64,000 nucleotides of DNA from positions 62,001 to 126,000 of the forward strand of contig NZ_QWDE01000002.1 in NCBI RefSeq assembly GCF_003432065.1. Reading direction: 5' to 3'. Source of the stretch: Mucilaginibacter terrenus. Lineage in GTDB: Bacteria > Bacteroidota > Bacteroidia > Sphingobacteriales > Sphingobacteriaceae. The translations under genes and the position numbers were made by a program. Below, piece after piece: positions 7,352-17,711 of this stretch (its first letter is position 1; each line of letters opens with the position of its first letter). Under the pieces are notes generated by a model, which was not told the origin of the DNA, searched no databases, and saw only the letters and a program-made list of their open reading frames with translations.

Positions 7352-8674
7352 ATGCCGGCAACCATCCTCATTATCGACGACGAAAAAAAGCTTAATGACC
7401 TGCTTGCCCGGATCATTGGTCTGGAAGGCTTTAAGGTTGTTCAGGCTTATAATGGCAAAGATGGTATTAAGTTACTGGAGCGGGAAGATGTACAGGTTGT
7501 TTTAAGTGATGTTAAGCTTCCTGATGTAAACGGGGTGGACCTGGTTAGTACCATTAAAACTAAAAAACCCTATGTTGAAGTAATTAACCTTACTGCTTAC
7601 GGTACCATACATGATGGGGTGCGGTCTATAAAAAATGGCGCGTTCAACTACATTGTAAAAGGTGATGATAATGACAAGATCATCCCATTGCTCAATCAAG
7701 CTGTAGAAAAAGCCGTTTTACAGCAAAATGCTTATAAAGAAGAGAGAAAAGTAGCGGGCAAGTTCAGTTTTGCGCAGATCATAGGCCAATCCAAACCCCT
7801 GCTAGACGCCATCAACCTTGCACGGCGCGTGGCTGCTACAGGTACTACGGTACTACTGCTTGGCGAAACCGGCACAGGTAAAGAAGTCTTTGCATCAGCT
7901 ATACATTATGAAAGTGAACGAAGGCTGATGCCTTTTGTGGCTATTAACTGTAGCAGCTTTACCGCAGAGTTACTGGAAAGCGAATTGTTTGGATATAAGG
8001 CCGGGGCATTTACCGGCGCTGTAAAAGACAAAAAAGGTTTGCTGGAGGAAGCCCATCACGGTAGCATATTCCTGGATGAAATTGGTGAGATGAGCCTCGA
8101 ACTACAGGCCAAACTGCTGCGGGTGCTGGAGAACAAAACGTTTGTAAAAGTTGGAGATACCGTTGCTACAAAGGTAAATATCCGCATTATGGCAGCCACG
8201 AACCGTGACCTTCAGAAAGAAGCTGAAGAAGGCAAGTTCAGGCTGGATTTGTATTACCGCTTGTCCGTATTCACTATATCCTTACCATCGTTAAATGATC
8301 GCAAAGGCGATGTGGAGCTACTTGCCAAATATTACCTCAAACAATTCACAGATAAGGCTGGTCATCAATTAACCATGAATGACGATTTTCTTGATCAGCT
8401 TAAACAACACTCGTGGAAGGGTAACATTCGTGAATTAAAAAACGTAATGGAGCGTGCTGTGATTCTCTCTTATAATATACTCGACCGTTACAGCCTGCCT
8501 CCGAATTTTAACAACCAGACTAACTCCAACGCGCTCGATCTCCAAAGTGTAGAGAAACAGCATATTGTTAAAGTACTTGCCTACACAAACGGCAACAAAA
8601 CTGAAACAGCCCGCTTACTTGGCATCGGGCTCACTACACTTTATAGAAAGATAGAAGAGTACCAATTAGGTTAA
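7352..8674 (+). CDS. Sigma-54-dependent response regulator of the kdp locus (REC-AAA+-Fis)
   Basis: About 440 residues from the ATG at 7352, which begins directly with the receiver fold (MPATILIIDDEKK); an in-frame ATG at 7208 would add 48 residues of unlikely sequence. Order: receiver (phospho-acceptor Asp in VVLSDVKLPDVNG), AAA+ sigma-54 activator domain with Walker A GETGTGKE, the GAFTGA loop that contacts sigma-54, Walker B IFLDEIGEM and an arginine-finger region, then a Fis-type helix-turn-helix (NKTETARLLGIGLTTLYRKI). In enterobacteria KdpE is an OmpR-type regulator, so this locus uses a different output class. A terminator follows the gene, so the kdp structural genes probably have their own promoter. 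I found no clear -24/-12 element there. Confidence 0.9.
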   Translation: MPATILIIDDEKKLNDLLARIIGLEGFKVVQAYNGKDGIKLLEREDVQVVLSDVKLPDVNGVDLVSTIKTKKPYVEVINLTAYGTIHDGVRSIKNGAFNYIVKGDDNDKIIPLLNQAVEKAVLQQNAYKEERKVAGKFSFAQIIGQSKPLLDAINLARRVAATGTTVLLLGETGTGKEVFASAIHYESERRLMPFVAINCSSFTAELLESELFGYKAGAFTGAVKDKKGLLEEAHHGSIFLDEIGEMSLELQAKLLRVLENKTFVKVGDTVATKVNIRIMAATNRDLQKEAEEGKFRLDLYYRLSVFTISLPSLNDRKGDVELLAKYYLKQFTDKAGHQLTMNDDFLDQLKQHSWKGNIRELKNVMERAVILSYNILDRYSLPPNFNNQTNSNALDLQSVEKQHIVKVLAYTNGNKTETARLLGIGLTTLYRKIEEYQLG

Positions 8675-8744
8675 TGTCTGCAAGACAAATGGTCAAAGCA
8701 TACCATTGACCTTCATTTAAAAATCCTTCCAAAACGATAGTAGA

Positions 8745-8770
8745 CCCTTCCATAATGGAAGGGTTTTTTG
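8745..8770 (+). terminator. Rho-independent terminator after the response regulator
   Basis: Perfect 7-bp stem CCCTTCC/GGAAGGG with loop ATAAT, followed by TTTTTT. It lies 70 bp after the regulator stop and separates it from the kdp operon. Confidence 0.85.
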
Positions 8771-8880
8771 TTGCTGCAAATTATCATAAATAAATAACTA
8801 GCTGATAAACAGTTTATTGATGTTGGTCTACTGACATCGGCATTCCTATTGGCATAGAGTGATCAAACAATAATACACGT

Positions 8881-8964
8881 ATGATCACTATCATCCTTTT
8901 TCTGGCCATCGTCCTCCTATGGTGGCTTGCATTTAAAACTATTAACTGGTTCGAAAAAATTTAG
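8881..8964 (+). CDS. Micro-ORF, 27-residue single-pass membrane peptide upstream of kdpF
   Basis: The ATG at 8881 opens a 27-codon frame reading MITIILFLAIVLLWWLAF followed by KTINWFEKI and TAG. That is one transmembrane helix with a short basic/aromatic tail. It ends 6 bp before kdpF, so it would be the first gene of the kdp transcript. It is distinct in sequence from KdpF but of the same size and topology, so it may be a second small stabilising subunit of the Kdp pump. It is too short for normal gene callers. Conservation of the reading frame in related kdp operons would settle whether it is real. Confidence 0.55.
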   Translation: MITIILFLAIVLLWWLAFKTINWFEKI

Positions 8965-8970
8965 TCTGCC

Positions 8971-9048
8971 ATGATTGCACTATTCATTATTTCCATTGCA
9001 GTATTCATGTACATGATATATGTACTGCTTAAACCAGAGAATTTTTAA
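8971..9048 (+). CDS. kdpF: KdpF, small subunit of the K+-transporting ATPase
   Basis: A 25-residue peptide (MIALFIISIAVFMYMIYVLL plus KPENF) with one transmembrane helix and the typical C-terminal L-x-K/R-P-E-x-F of KdpF. It sits 12 bp before kdpA. In E. coli KdpF stabilises the KdpABC complex. Confidence 0.85.
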   Translation: MIALFIISIAVFMYMIYVLLKPENF

Positions 9049-9060
9049 CCCATCTACACA

Positions 9061-10776
9061 ATGAATACGGAACTATTAGGCATAATTGCCACGTTCGCCA
9101 TTACGCTGGTTATAGCCATCCCACTTGGTAAGTACCTGGCTAAGATGTTTGCCGGCCAAAAGGTATGGACGGACTTTATGCGCCCACTCGAGAACTTCAT
9201 TTACAAACTGAGCGGTATTAATCCTAGTGAGCCAATGGATTGGAAGCGGTTCCTGAAGGCCATGATGACCATTAACCTGCTTTGGCTGGTATATGGCTTT
9301 TTTGTACTGATGTACCAGGATAAGCTGCCACTAAATCCGGATGGCAACCCGGGCATGACGGCCAATCTTTCTTTTAACACCATCATTAGCTTTGTAGTAA
9401 ACTGCAACTTACAGCATTATAGCGGCGAAAGCGGCGCTACTTATTTAACGCAGCACTTCATCTTCATGTTCCTGCACTTTACCAGTGCGGCAACAGGTAT
9501 TGCCTGCGCTGTGGCCATCTTTAAAGCATTTAAAGAAAAAACAACTACTGACGTAGGTAATTTCTGGAACTTTTTTGTAAAAGCAATTACTCGCCTACTG
9601 CTGCCTTTGTCGGTTGTTGTAGCGTTAATCCTTACATTTAATGGTACCCCATCAAGCTATGCCGGTAAAGACCAGTTTATATCCTTACAGGGAGACACAG
9701 TAAACGTATCACGCGGGCCTGCTGCGCAAATGATTGCTATTAAGCACCTGGGAACTAATGGTGGCGGATGGTTTGGTGCAAACTCCGCTCATCCGCTGGA
9801 AAACCCCAATTACTTCACTAATATGGTAGAAATCATCTCTCAGATGATCATTCCTATTGCTATGATACTTGCCTTCGGCTATTTTATTGGGCGCAAAAAG
9901 CTTGGCTGGGTAATATTCACTGTGATGATGTTAGGGGTACTGATGCTTATGATACCATCTGTCACAAGCGAATTGGGCGGCAATCCTGATCTGTCTAAAA
10001 TGGGCATCACGCAAGCGTCCGGCGCCATGGAGGGTAAAGAAGTTCGCTTCGGGCCGGCAGCCACTGCTTACTGGAGCACACTTACCACGGTAACATCTAC
10101 TGGCTCGGTAAACGGAATGCACGATAGTACTATGCCGCTCACCGGCTTATGGCAACTACTTGCCATGATGATTAACGGCTTTTTTGGCGGCTGTGGTGTT
10201 GGTATTCTTAACTACTTTATTTACCTCATCATTGCCGTCTTTATATCAGGGTTAATGGTGGGCCGTACGCCGGAGTTCTTAGGGCACAAGGTAGAGGCTC
10301 GCGAAGTAAAGATCGCCGCCTTAATAACTTTGCTTAGCCCCTTCTTGATCATGGCCGGCACTGCATTATCCAGCTATGTATTCATGAGCCATGGCAATGC
10401 CGATTGGGCGGTAAAACCATCTGCATGGTTAAATAACCCGGGTTATCACGGCTTCTCTGAGATGCTTTACGAGTATACATCTGCAAATGCCAATAACGGA
10501 TCTGGCTTTGAGGGTTTGGGTGACAACAACGTGTTCTGGAATGTAACCACAGGTATAGTACTCTTATTGGGCCGATTCCTGCCGATTATTGGCCCTGTAG
10601 CTGTAGCTGGTTTACTGGCCAAGAAGAAATTTATCCCCGAATCTGCCGGTACCCTCAAGGTAGACACAATGACTTTTGGAATGATGACCCTGGCGGTAAT
10701 ACTTGTACTCAATGCATTATCCTATTTCCCTGCATTGGTATTAGGGCCAATTGCAGAATATTTTTCAATGCACTAA
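9061..10776 (+). CDS. kdpA: KdpA, potassium-binding and translocating subunit
   Basis: A 571-residue membrane protein, close to the usual length of about 560, with around ten transmembrane segments and the four degenerate selectivity-filter repeats of the SKT superfamily. Recognisable motifs are [15 protein letters not shown] and [20 protein letters not shown]. It lies between kdpF and kdpB in the canonical order with short gaps of 12 and 38 bp. KdpA binds K+ from the periplasm and passes it through an inter-subunit tunnel to KdpB, giving high-affinity uptake under K+ limitation. Confidence 0.97.
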   Translation: MNTELLGIIATFAITLVIAIPLGKYLAKMFAGQKVWTDFMRPLENFIYKLSGINPSEPMDWKRFLKAMMTINLLWLVYGFFVLMYQDKLPLNPDGNPGMTANLSFNTIISFVVNCNLQHYSGESGATYLTQHFIFMFLHFTSAATGIACAVAIFKAFKEKTTTDVGNFWNFFVKAITRLLLPLSVVVALILTFNGTPSSYAGKDQFISLQGDTVNVSRGPAAQMIAIKHLGTNGGGWFGANSAHPLENPNYFTNMVEIISQMIIPIAMILAFGYFIGRKKLGWVIFTVMMLGVLMLMIPSVTSELGGNPDLSKMGITQASGAMEGKEVRFGPAATAYWSTLTTVTSTGSVNGMHDSTMPLTGLWQLLAMMINGFFGGCGVGILNYFIYLIIAVFISGLMVGRTPEFLGHKVEAREVKIAALITLLSPFLIMAGTALSSYVFMSHGNADWAVKPSAWLNNPGYHGFSEMLYEYTSANANNGSGFEGLGDNNVFWNVTTGIVLLLGRFLPIIGPVAVAGLLAKKKFIPESAGTLKVDTMTFGMMTLAVILVLNALSYFPALVLGPIAEYFSMH

Positions 10777-10814
10777 GCTCCCACTATCTATTAAAAGGAC
10801 CTAAAATAAGATCC

Positions 10815-12845
10815 ATGAAAACTCAAAATAAATTATTTGAACCGGCTTTAGTGCAAAGCGCTTTGAAGGAGTCGGTTATAAAGTTGAACCCTAAGGTAAT
10901 GATGCGTAACCCGGTGATGTTCACCGTGGAGATTGGTACACTCATTATGCTGTACATGTGCTTTTACAGCTTTGCGCACAACGGCCAGGGGTCATTTGCC
11001 TATAACGTAGTAATATTTGTGGTACTCCTGCTTACGTTGTTGTTTGCCAACTTTGCAGAAGCTATTGCAGAGGCACGTGGTAAAGCACAAGCAGACAGCC
11101 TCCGTAAAACCCGTGAAGAAACCCCTGCTAATGTGGTACTAAAAGATGGTACAGTTGAACAGCGTTCGTCAAGTACGCTGCAGAAAGGCGAAGTTTTTAT
11201 TTGCGAAGCAGGCGATACAATACCTACTGACGGTGAGATTGTTGAAGGTTTAGCAACCATTGATGAATCGGCAATCACCGGTGAGTCAGCTCCGGTTATC
11301 CGCGAAGCAGGAGGTGACAAGTCATCCGTAACCGGCGGCACAAAAGTTTTATCCGACAAAATAAAGGTAGTAGTTACCACACAGCCAGGGGAAAGTTTTT
11401 TAGATAAAATGATTGCGCTGGTAGAAGGTGCATCCCGCCAGAAAACGCCCAACGAAATAGCACTTACTATTTTGCTGGCAAGTTTCACACTCATCTTTAT
11501 TATCGTTTGTGTAACCTTAAAGCCTTTTGCCGACTATGCCAACACCCCTATTACTATAGCTGCGCTAATCTCGCTCTTCGTTTGTTTAATCCCTACTACT
11601 ATCGGTGGCCTTTTATCAGCCATTGGTATAGCGGGAATGGACAGAGCACTGCGCGCAAACGTTATAACCAAATCTGGTAAAGCCGTTGAGACTGCAGGCG
11701 ATATAGACGTATTATTGCTTGATAAAACCGGCACTATTACCATAGGAAACCGTAAGGCAACACAATTTTGGCCTGCTCCCGGCATATTGCCCGAAGATCT
11801 GGTGAAAGCGGCTGTATTATCCTCATTAGCTGATGAAACACCGGAGGGTAAATCTATTATTGAACTAGCACAACAAAGCACTACGCGTATCCCCAATGTA
11901 GCACCTGCAGGAGCAGAATTCATCAACTTTACGGCAGAAACCCGATCAAGCGGGATCAATACTCCGGATGGCATTCGTATACGCAAAGGCGCTTTCGATT
12001 CAATGTTAAAGTTATCTACTTCAGCGGGCAATAAATTTCCGGACGAAGTTCAGGACCGGGTAAAAGCAATCGCATCCAATGGTGGCACTCCATTAGTAGT
12101 TGCTCAAAACGAAAGTATTCTCGGAACAATAGAGTTGCAGGACATTATAAAACCTGGTATTGCCGAACGGTTTGAACGCCTGCGCAAAATGGGTATTAAA
12201 ACAGTGATGGTTACCGGCGATAATCCGCTTACAGCAAAATTCATAGCCGAAAAAGCCGGTGTAGATGATTTTATTGCTGAAGCTAAGCCTGAAGACAAGA
12301 TGAACTACATAAAGCAGGAGCAGCTAAGTGGCCGTCTTGTAGCTATGATGGGTGATGGCACTAACGATGCTCCCGCCCTTGCACAAGCAGATGTGGGCGT
12401 AGCCATGAACAGTGGTACCCAGGCTGCAAAAGAAGCCGGCAATATGGTTGATCTCGACAATGACCCTACCAAACTTATTGAAGTGGTAGAGATTGGCAAA
12501 CAATTGCTCATCACCCGGGGAACGCTTACAACCTTTTCTATTGCTAACGACGTAGCAAAGTATTTTGCCATTGTTCCGGCTTTATTTATCGCGTCTATCC
12601 CAGCACTGCAAAGTATTAACATTATGCACCTGCATAGCCCGGAAAGCGCAATACTATCCGCCGTAATATTTAACGCGATTATCATCCCCATACTTATACC
12701 GCTTGCGCTTAAAGGTGTTGAATACAAACCCATAGGAGCCAGCGCTTTGCTACGCCGCAACCTGCTTATTTATGGTCTTGGTGGTGTTGTAGCGCCGTTT
12801 ATCGGCATAAAACTTATAGACCTGGTTATCTCCTTAATATTCTAA
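10815..12845 (+). CDS. kdpB: KdpB, P-type ATPase subunit
   Basis: A 676-residue P-type ATPase. The phosphorylated aspartate lies in DKTGTIT, the actuator-domain TGES in ITGESAPV, and the hinge motif in [20 protein letters not shown]. The C-terminal transmembrane bundle follows [19 protein letters not shown]. It energises K+ transport by KdpA through ATP hydrolysis. Full length, no frame problem; kdpC follows after 4 bp. Confidence 0.97.
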   Translation: MKTQNKLFEPALVQSALKESVIKLNPKVMMRNPVMFTVEIGTLIMLYMCFYSFAHNGQGSFAYNVVIFVVLLLTLLFANFAEAIAEARGKAQADSLRKTREETPANVVLKDGTVEQRSSSTLQKGEVFICEAGDTIPTDGEIVEGLATIDESAITGESAPVIREAGGDKSSVTGGTKVLSDKIKVVVTTQPGESFLDKMIALVEGASRQKTPNEIALTILLASFTLIFIIVCVTLKPFADYANTPITIAALISLFVCLIPTTIGGLLSAIGIAGMDRALRANVITKSGKAVETAGDIDVLLLDKTGTITIGNRKATQFWPAPGILPEDLVKAAVLSSLADETPEGKSIIELAQQSTTRIPNVAPAGAEFINFTAETRSSGINTPDGIRIRKGAFDSMLKLSTSAGNKFPDEVQDRVKAIASNGGTPLVVAQNESILGTIELQDIIKPGIAERFERLRKMGIKTVMVTGDNPLTAKFIAEKAGVDDFIAEAKPEDKMNYIKQEQLSGRLVAMMGDGTNDAPALAQADVGVAMNSGTQAAKEAGNMVDLDNDPTKLIEVVEIGKQLLITRGTLTTFSIANDVAKYFAIVPALFIASIPALQSINIMHLHSPESAILSAVIFNAIIIPILIPLALKGVEYKPIGASALLRRNLLIYGLGGVVAPFIGIKLIDLVISLIF

Positions 12846-12849
12846 TACA

Positions 12850-13416
12850 ATGAAAACAGATCTTGTAAAATCAATACGCCTAACACTGGTACTCATCGTG
12901 CTGCTCTGCGTGGTTTATCCTGTACTAATAACCTTTGCAGGCAAAATGTCCAAAGGAAAAGGCGACGGCGAAACCATCACCGTCAACGGTAAAGTAGTGG
13001 GTTATGCCAATGTAGGCCAAAACTTTACTAAACCAGAATACTTTTGGGGAAGACCATCGGCAGTTGGCTACAACGCCGCAGGTTCTGCAGGCTCTAATAA
13101 AGGCCCCACTAATCCCGATTACCTGAAAGATGTGAATAATCGCATCGACACCTTACTCAAGTATCATCCTTATTTGAAAAGGAGCGATATCCCAGCGGAA
13201 ATGGTTACTGCTTCAGGCAGTGGCCTTGATCCTGATATTTCGCCAGAAGCTGCACGGATTCAAATCAAAAGGGTAGCTAGCAACCGTGGGCTATCTGTTC
13301 AAAAAGTAACAGACCTGGTATCTCAACATACTGAAACTCCCTTGCTGGGAATGTTTGGCCCCGCGGTAGTAAACGTATTAAAATTGAACGTTGCGCTTGA
13401 TGCGCTTAAAAAATAA
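12850..13416 (+). CDS. kdpC: KdpC, accessory subunit
   Basis: A 188-residue protein with one N-terminal transmembrane helix (LTLVLIVLLCVVYPVLITF) and a periplasmic domain bearing the family signature YFWGRPSAVGYNAAGSAGSN. KdpC is held to KdpA/KdpB and is needed for a functional pump. Starts 4 bp after kdpB. A strong hairpin (13443-13464) follows before the porin gene. Confidence 0.96.
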   Translation: MKTDLVKSIRLTLVLIVLLCVVYPVLITFAGKMSKGKGDGETITVNGKVVGYANVGQNFTKPEYFWGRPSAVGYNAAGSAGSNKGPTNPDYLKDVNNRIDTLLKYHPYLKRSDIPAEMVTASGSGLDPDISPEAARIQIKRVASNRGLSVQKVTDLVSQHTETPLLGMFGPAVVNVLKLNVALDALKK

Positions 13417-13442
13417 AGACCCTTATTCTACCTATATATCAC

Positions 13443-13464
13443 CCCTACAGCAAATGCTGTAGGG
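13443..13464. other. Intra-operon hairpin between kdpC and the porin gene
   Basis: Perfect 10-bp stem CCCTACAGCA/TGCTGTAGGG with a two-base loop. It lacks a U-tract, so it is more likely an mRNA processing or stability element, or a partial attenuator, than a full terminator. It would let pump and porin/sensor genes be expressed at different levels. Confidence 0.6.
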
Positions 13465-13477
13465 AATTAATAAGAAC

Positions 13478-14557
13478 ATGAAAAAAATTCTATTCAGTGC
13501 AGCAATCTTGTTGGCTGCTATAACATTAAAGGCACAAGACAGCGTCAAAACAAGTAATCTAACCATCAGTGGTTATGCGGAAATTTATTACGGCTTTGAC
13601 TTTAACCGCCCGGTAAGCAATGCCCGCCCTAGCTTTGTTTATTCGCACAACCGCCATAATGAGGTGAATCTAAACCTGGGCTTCGTTAAAGCTAATTACG
13701 ATAACGGCTTAATACGTGCTAATGTGGCGCTAATGGCAGGAACTTACACCAATGCCAACCTCGCAGCAGAACCAGGCGTTTTAAAGAATGTTTTTGAAGC
13801 TAATGCCGGTGTAAAGCTGTCTAAGTCGGCCAACCTTTGGCTTGATGCAGGCATTTTCTCATCGCATATAGGTTTCGAGAGCGCGGTGTCAAAAGATTGT
13901 TGGGTACTAACCCGTAACATAGCCTCTGATAATACGCCCTACTATGAAGCTGGTGCAAAACTGACTTATATTACCAATGATGGAAAAGTAACGTTATCGG
14001 GTTTATACTTAAATGGCTGGCAGCGTATTCAGCGACAGGACGCTAATAGTAAACCGGCAGGCGGCTTGCAGGTGAGTTATAAACCATCAGATAACATCAC
14101 TCTAAATTACAGCAATTACCTGGGTGTTGAAGGTGCCGACTCAGTTGGGGTAAAACGTTTTTATAATAACTTTTATGGAATATTCCAGGTAACTAAAGCA
14201 TTAGGCTTGACATTGGGCTTTGATTATGGTTCCCAGCAACAAGGTAAAAACAGCAGCGAATACTATCATGTAATTTCGCCGGTAGCGATAATGCGTTACC
14301 AGTTAGCAACCAAGTGGGCCCTGGCCGGCAGGGTAGAATATTACCAGGATAAAAATGGTGTATTTATAGCAACAGGAACACCTAACGGATTCAAAACGAC
14401 TGGCTATTCATTAAACCTGGACTATGCACCGGTTTCCAATGCAGTAATTCGTTTAGAAGGGAAAGTTTATGATAGCAAAGATGATGTGTTTAGACGTTTT
14501 GGCAACCCAATTAGCACCAATCCCCTGATTACGGCAAGTTTTGCAGTATCATTTTAA
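13478..14557 (+). CDS. Outer-membrane beta-barrel porin of the kdp locus
   Basis: A 359-residue protein with a signal peptide (MKKILFSAAILLAAITLKAQ) and alternating aromatic/polar beta-strands throughout, ending in the C-terminal phenylalanine (ITASFAVSF) that marks outer-membrane barrels. It lies in the kdp operon between kdpC and the kdpD-type gene. That arrangement is common in Bacteroidota, and implies a role in bringing K+ or osmolytes through the outer membrane. Substrate unproven. Confidence 0.8.
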   Translation: MKKILFSAAILLAAITLKAQDSVKTSNLTISGYAEIYYGFDFNRPVSNARPSFVYSHNRHNEVNLNLGFVKANYDNGLIRANVALMAGTYTNANLAAEPGVLKNVFEANAGVKLSKSANLWLDAGIFSSHIGFESAVSKDCWVLTRNIASDNTPYYEAGAKLTYITNDGKVTLSGLYLNGWQRIQRQDANSKPAGGLQVSYKPSDNITLNYSNYLGVEGADSVGVKRFYNNFYGIFQVTKALGLTLGFDYGSQQQGKNSSEYYHVISPVAIMRYQLATKWALAGRVEYYQDKNGVFIATGTPNGFKTTGYSLNLDYAPVSNAVIRLEGKVYDSKDDVFRRFGNPISTNPLITASFAVSF

Positions 14558-14562
14558 CCGGC

Positions 14563-15696
14563 ATGAAAGAAGAGCAGCATAAGGATACCTCCGTAAAGGA
14601 CTTTATTGAACTGGTAAAAAAAAGCCGGCGCGGTAAGTTTAAGATTTACATTGGCATGAGTGCCGGTGTAGGTAAAACTTACCGCATGCTGCAAGAAGCT
14701 CATGCACTCGTTAAAAATAACATTGATATTCAGATAGCTTACATAGAAACACACAATCGTGCTGAAACGCATGAATTACTTGCAGGTTTACCCATAATAC
14801 CCCGACGGACAACTTATTACAAAGGCAAAGAGTTAGCAGAAATGGATCTGCAAGCAATACTGAACCGACACCCTGAAGTTGTGATTGTGGATGAACTGGC
14901 CCACACGAACATCGAAGGGAGCAAGAATGACAAGCGCTGGCAGGATGTTTTTGACATTTTGAAGGCAGGCATCAGCGTTATAAGCGCGGTAAATATTCAG
15001 CATCTTGAAAGCCTTAACCAGGATATTGAAGAAATAACAGGCATTTCTATTACCGAACGGGTGCCTGATAAAGTGCTTGAAACAGCGGATGAGATTGTTA
15101 ATATCGACCTTACCGCAGATGAGTTAATAGACCGGCTTAAAGCAGGTAAAATTTACGACAAGGCGAAAGTGCAAACCGCTCTTCAAAACTTTTTCCGGAG
15201 CGATAAAATACTGCAACTGCGCGAAATTGCATTGAAAGAAGTCGCACATCATCTGGAGCGGAAAATAGATGTAGAGCTTCCAAAGCAGATTAAATTACGA
15301 CCTGAGAAATTCCTCGCGTGCATATCGTCAAACGCTGATACTGCGAAAACCGTTATACGCAAAACCGCCCGGTTGGCGTCTTATTACCGCTCGCCATGGA
15401 TAGTACTTTACGTGCAGAGCAGCAGCGAAAGTTTGGACAAGATAAAGCTAGACAAGCAGCGCTTCCTCATAAATAACTTTAAACTGGCAACGGAGTTGGG
15501 TGCAGAAGTGATTAAACTTAAAAGTGACGATATCACCCAAACCATCATGCGCGTAGCCGAAGAGCGTGAGGTAACCACCATTTGCATTGGTAAGCCGCAC
15601 CTCAATCTGTTCCAGGTGATACTCAGAACAGCTATCTTTAACCAGTTGCTCAACAAAATTGCAGCAACAGAAACCGACCTGGTAATACTATCATGA
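14563..15696 (+). CDS. KdpD N-terminal sensor protein (KdpD + USP domains, no kinase)
   Basis: A 377-residue protein that matches the cytoplasmic N-terminal half of KdpD. Residues about 25-235 are the KdpD domain with Walker A GMSAGVGKTY and Walker B VVIVDELAHTN. Residues about 250-377 are a universal-stress-protein-like domain. It ends before the membrane and kinase parts of a normal KdpD, and its last codons overlap the start of a separate histidine kinase (ATGA at 15693). The KdpD sensor is therefore split into two proteins. This half would bind nucleotide or sense K+ and pass the signal to the neighbouring kinase. Confidence 0.92.
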   Translation: MKEEQHKDTSVKDFIELVKKSRRGKFKIYIGMSAGVGKTYRMLQEAHALVKNNIDIQIAYIETHNRAETHELLAGLPIIPRRTTYYKGKELAEMDLQAILNRHPEVVIVDELAHTNIEGSKNDKRWQDVFDILKAGISVISAVNIQHLESLNQDIEEITGISITERVPDKVLETADEIVNIDLTADELIDRLKAGKIYDKAKVQTALQNFFRSDKILQLREIALKEVAHHLERKIDVELPKQIKLRPEKFLACISSNADTAKTVIRKTARLASYYRSPWIVLYVQSSSESLDKIKLDKQRFLINNFKLATELGAEVIKLKSDDITQTIMRVAEEREVTTICIGKPHLNLFQVILRTAIFNQLLNKIAATETDLVILS

Positions 15697-17447
15697 AAGT
15701 TAAAACTAAACTCCGGCTAGGCTTCGGCTTTTTATTTATTGTAGTACTGTTTTTTGGTGCAACAGCACTCTTTTACATTCGCGATATTTCGGAGAATTCT
15801 AAAGTAATCCTAAAGGATAATTACGAATCGTTAAGCTTTGCAAGAGAGATGCGCAATGTGCTGGATAAAAATGAACTTCCCTTGAGCGAAAAAGCGAAGG
15901 CTGATTTCAACCGCTACTTATCCAGGCAGGAAGCAAATGTAACGGAACCGGGGGAAGCTACCATAACAAAACGGCTTCGCGCCGCCTTCATTAAACTTGC
16001 TGAGGCTCCTGCAACTACTGAGAATCTAATTGGTGCCCGCCAGGTAAGAGATGAACTATCCTCGATAGAGTTGCTAAACATGAATGCCATTGTACGCAAG
16101 GACGCTAATGCTCGCCATGCTATTAGCCGGGCTACTTTTCTGCTCAGTTTAATCGGCTCATTTACCTTTCTGGTGCTGTTTAGTTTCAGCATCAACTTCC
16201 CCGGATTCATAGCTAACCCATTACGCCAACTGCTGGAAGGTATCCGGGAGATTGGGGAAGGAAATTATAAAAAGCGCTTGAATTTTGAACATCAGGACGA
16301 ATTTGCCGAAGTAGCAAGCGCCTTTAACCAAATGGCCACCAAGCTAAATGACTGGGAAAACAGCAACCTGGCTACAATCCTGTCAGAAAAACGCCGGATT
16401 GAAGCAATTATAGAGCAAATGCAGGATGCTATTTTCGGGTTAAATGAAAAGCAGGACGTGCTTTTTATAAACGATGCTGCACGTAAAACATTAAACATCA
16501 ACGACGACAAAATCGTTGGCAAGAACGCTTCAGCCATAATAAATAGTAACGATCTGCTGCGTTCTGTACTCAAGGATGATTCTGCTATAGGGTCCTTTAA
16601 AATTGTTATAGACGGGCGCGAGATGTTCTTTCGCCTGCAAAGCAGCGATATTATCGTGCCTAATATTGATCAGTCCAAAGAAAGCTTACGCATAGCGAGC
16701 AGGCCTGCAGGAAAGGTATATATCCTCCGAAATATTACGGAGTTTAAAGAGCGTGACGAGGCTAAAACAAACTTCATAGCCACCATATCGCATGAATTAA
16801 AAACGCCGATATCATCCATCAAGATGAGCCTTAAGTTGCTTAATGACACCAGGGTAGGCCAGGTAAATTCTGAACAACAACAACTGATAGATCACATTAA
16901 CGAAGACAATAACCGCCTGCTGAAGATCACAAGCGAACTGCTGGAACTTTCACAAGTAGAGACGGGTAACATCCAGCTTAACTTTGTGCCGGTAAAACCA
17001 CTGGAGATTGTTGAGTATGCGGTCGCCGCTGTAAAGTTCCAGGCGGAACAAAAAGGCGTAACACTGGAGGTCGCACACGACGCCAACTTATCCCAGGTCA
17101 CTACCGACGTTGAGAAAACCGCCTGGGTATTGGTCAACTTTTTATCTAATGCGCTAAGGTATAGCGCCGAAAAATCTAAAGTGATTATTAGCGTCCTCAA
17201 CAAGGGCAACGAGGTAGAATTTTCTGTAAAAGACACCGGCAAGGGCATTGATGAACAATATCAAAAGCGATTGTTTGACCGGTACTTTCAGGTGCCTACG
17301 GATGGTCAGAACAAGTCAGGGTCTGGGCTCGGCCTGGCCATTTCTAAAGACTTTATTGAGGCGCAGAACGGCCATATTTGGGTTAAAAGTGCCATAGGAG
17401 AAGGCAGTACTTTTGGATTTAGTTTACCTAGGAGTCAATCTATTTGA
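15693..17447 (+). CDS. Membrane histidine kinase paired with the split KdpD
   Basis: A 584-residue kinase. TM1 is near residues 9-27 and TM2 near 148-170, with a periplasmic region between them. Then come HAMP (about 172-225), a PAS-like domain (about 235-350), HisKA with ATISHELKTPISSIK (His about 366), and an HATPase domain with N-box NFLSNALRYS and G-boxes DTGKGI and GSGLGLAIS. It overlaps the KdpD-type gene by 4 bp, so the two are co-translated. It should phosphorylate the sigma-54 response regulator at 7352 and so control kdp expression. Confidence 0.9.
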   Translation: MKVKTKLRLGFGFLFIVVLFFGATALFYIRDISENSKVILKDNYESLSFAREMRNVLDKNELPLSEKAKADFNRYLSRQEANVTEPGEATITKRLRAAFIKLAEAPATTENLIGARQVRDELSSIELLNMNAIVRKDANARHAISRATFLLSLIGSFTFLVLFSFSINFPGFIANPLRQLLEGIREIGEGNYKKRLNFEHQDEFAEVASAFNQMATKLNDWENSNLATILSEKRRIEAIIEQMQDAIFGLNEKQDVLFINDAARKTLNINDDKIVGKNASAIINSNDLLRSVLKDDSAIGSFKIVIDGREMFFRLQSSDIIVPNIDQSKESLRIASRPAGKVYILRNITEFKERDEAKTNFIATISHELKTPISSIKMSLKLLNDTRVGQVNSEQQQLIDHINEDNNRLLKITSELLELSQVETGNIQLNFVPVKPLEIVEYAVAAVKFQAEQKGVTLEVAHDANLSQVTTDVEKTAWVLVNFLSNALRYSAEKSKVIISVLNKGNEVEFSVKDTGKGIDEQYQKRLFDRYFQVPTDGQNKSGSGLGLAISKDFIEAQNGHIWVKSAIGEGSTFGFSLPRSQSI

Positions 17448-17711
17448 AGATACCGACGTACTCGCCGGTTAGCTACTCATCGGCATCTTAAAAACGCTTC
17501 TAAAAACAGCCCGTTAGCTAACGTGACCGTGGTCGAAAAGGTGTGCCGTGCAAAATGGTAAGTACGTTCCTGATACCATATCCATTCGCAATTCTTAGGG
17601 TCAACGTTCAATTTTTGATTACTTCCGTCGGCTACCAAATGTTGTTAACCCCTACATAAAACCATTCTGCTACATGTAAGTTAATTATACGTCTCTAAAG
17701 CCGGTAATTAC

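Noticed and set aside
8771..8880. Sigma-54 -24/-12 promoter upstream of the kdp pump genes
   Set aside because: The regulator is a sigma-54 activator, so I looked for GG-N10-GC. The GG at the CGGCATTCC segment is followed by GC only at N11, and the GG in TTGGCATAG by TC at N10. Neither is acceptable without experimental start sites.
11000..12760. Several antisense frames of 150-165 codons opposite kdpB
   Set aside because: Ser/Thr-rich composition typical of the reverse frame of a conserved gene; no start or ribosome-binding context.
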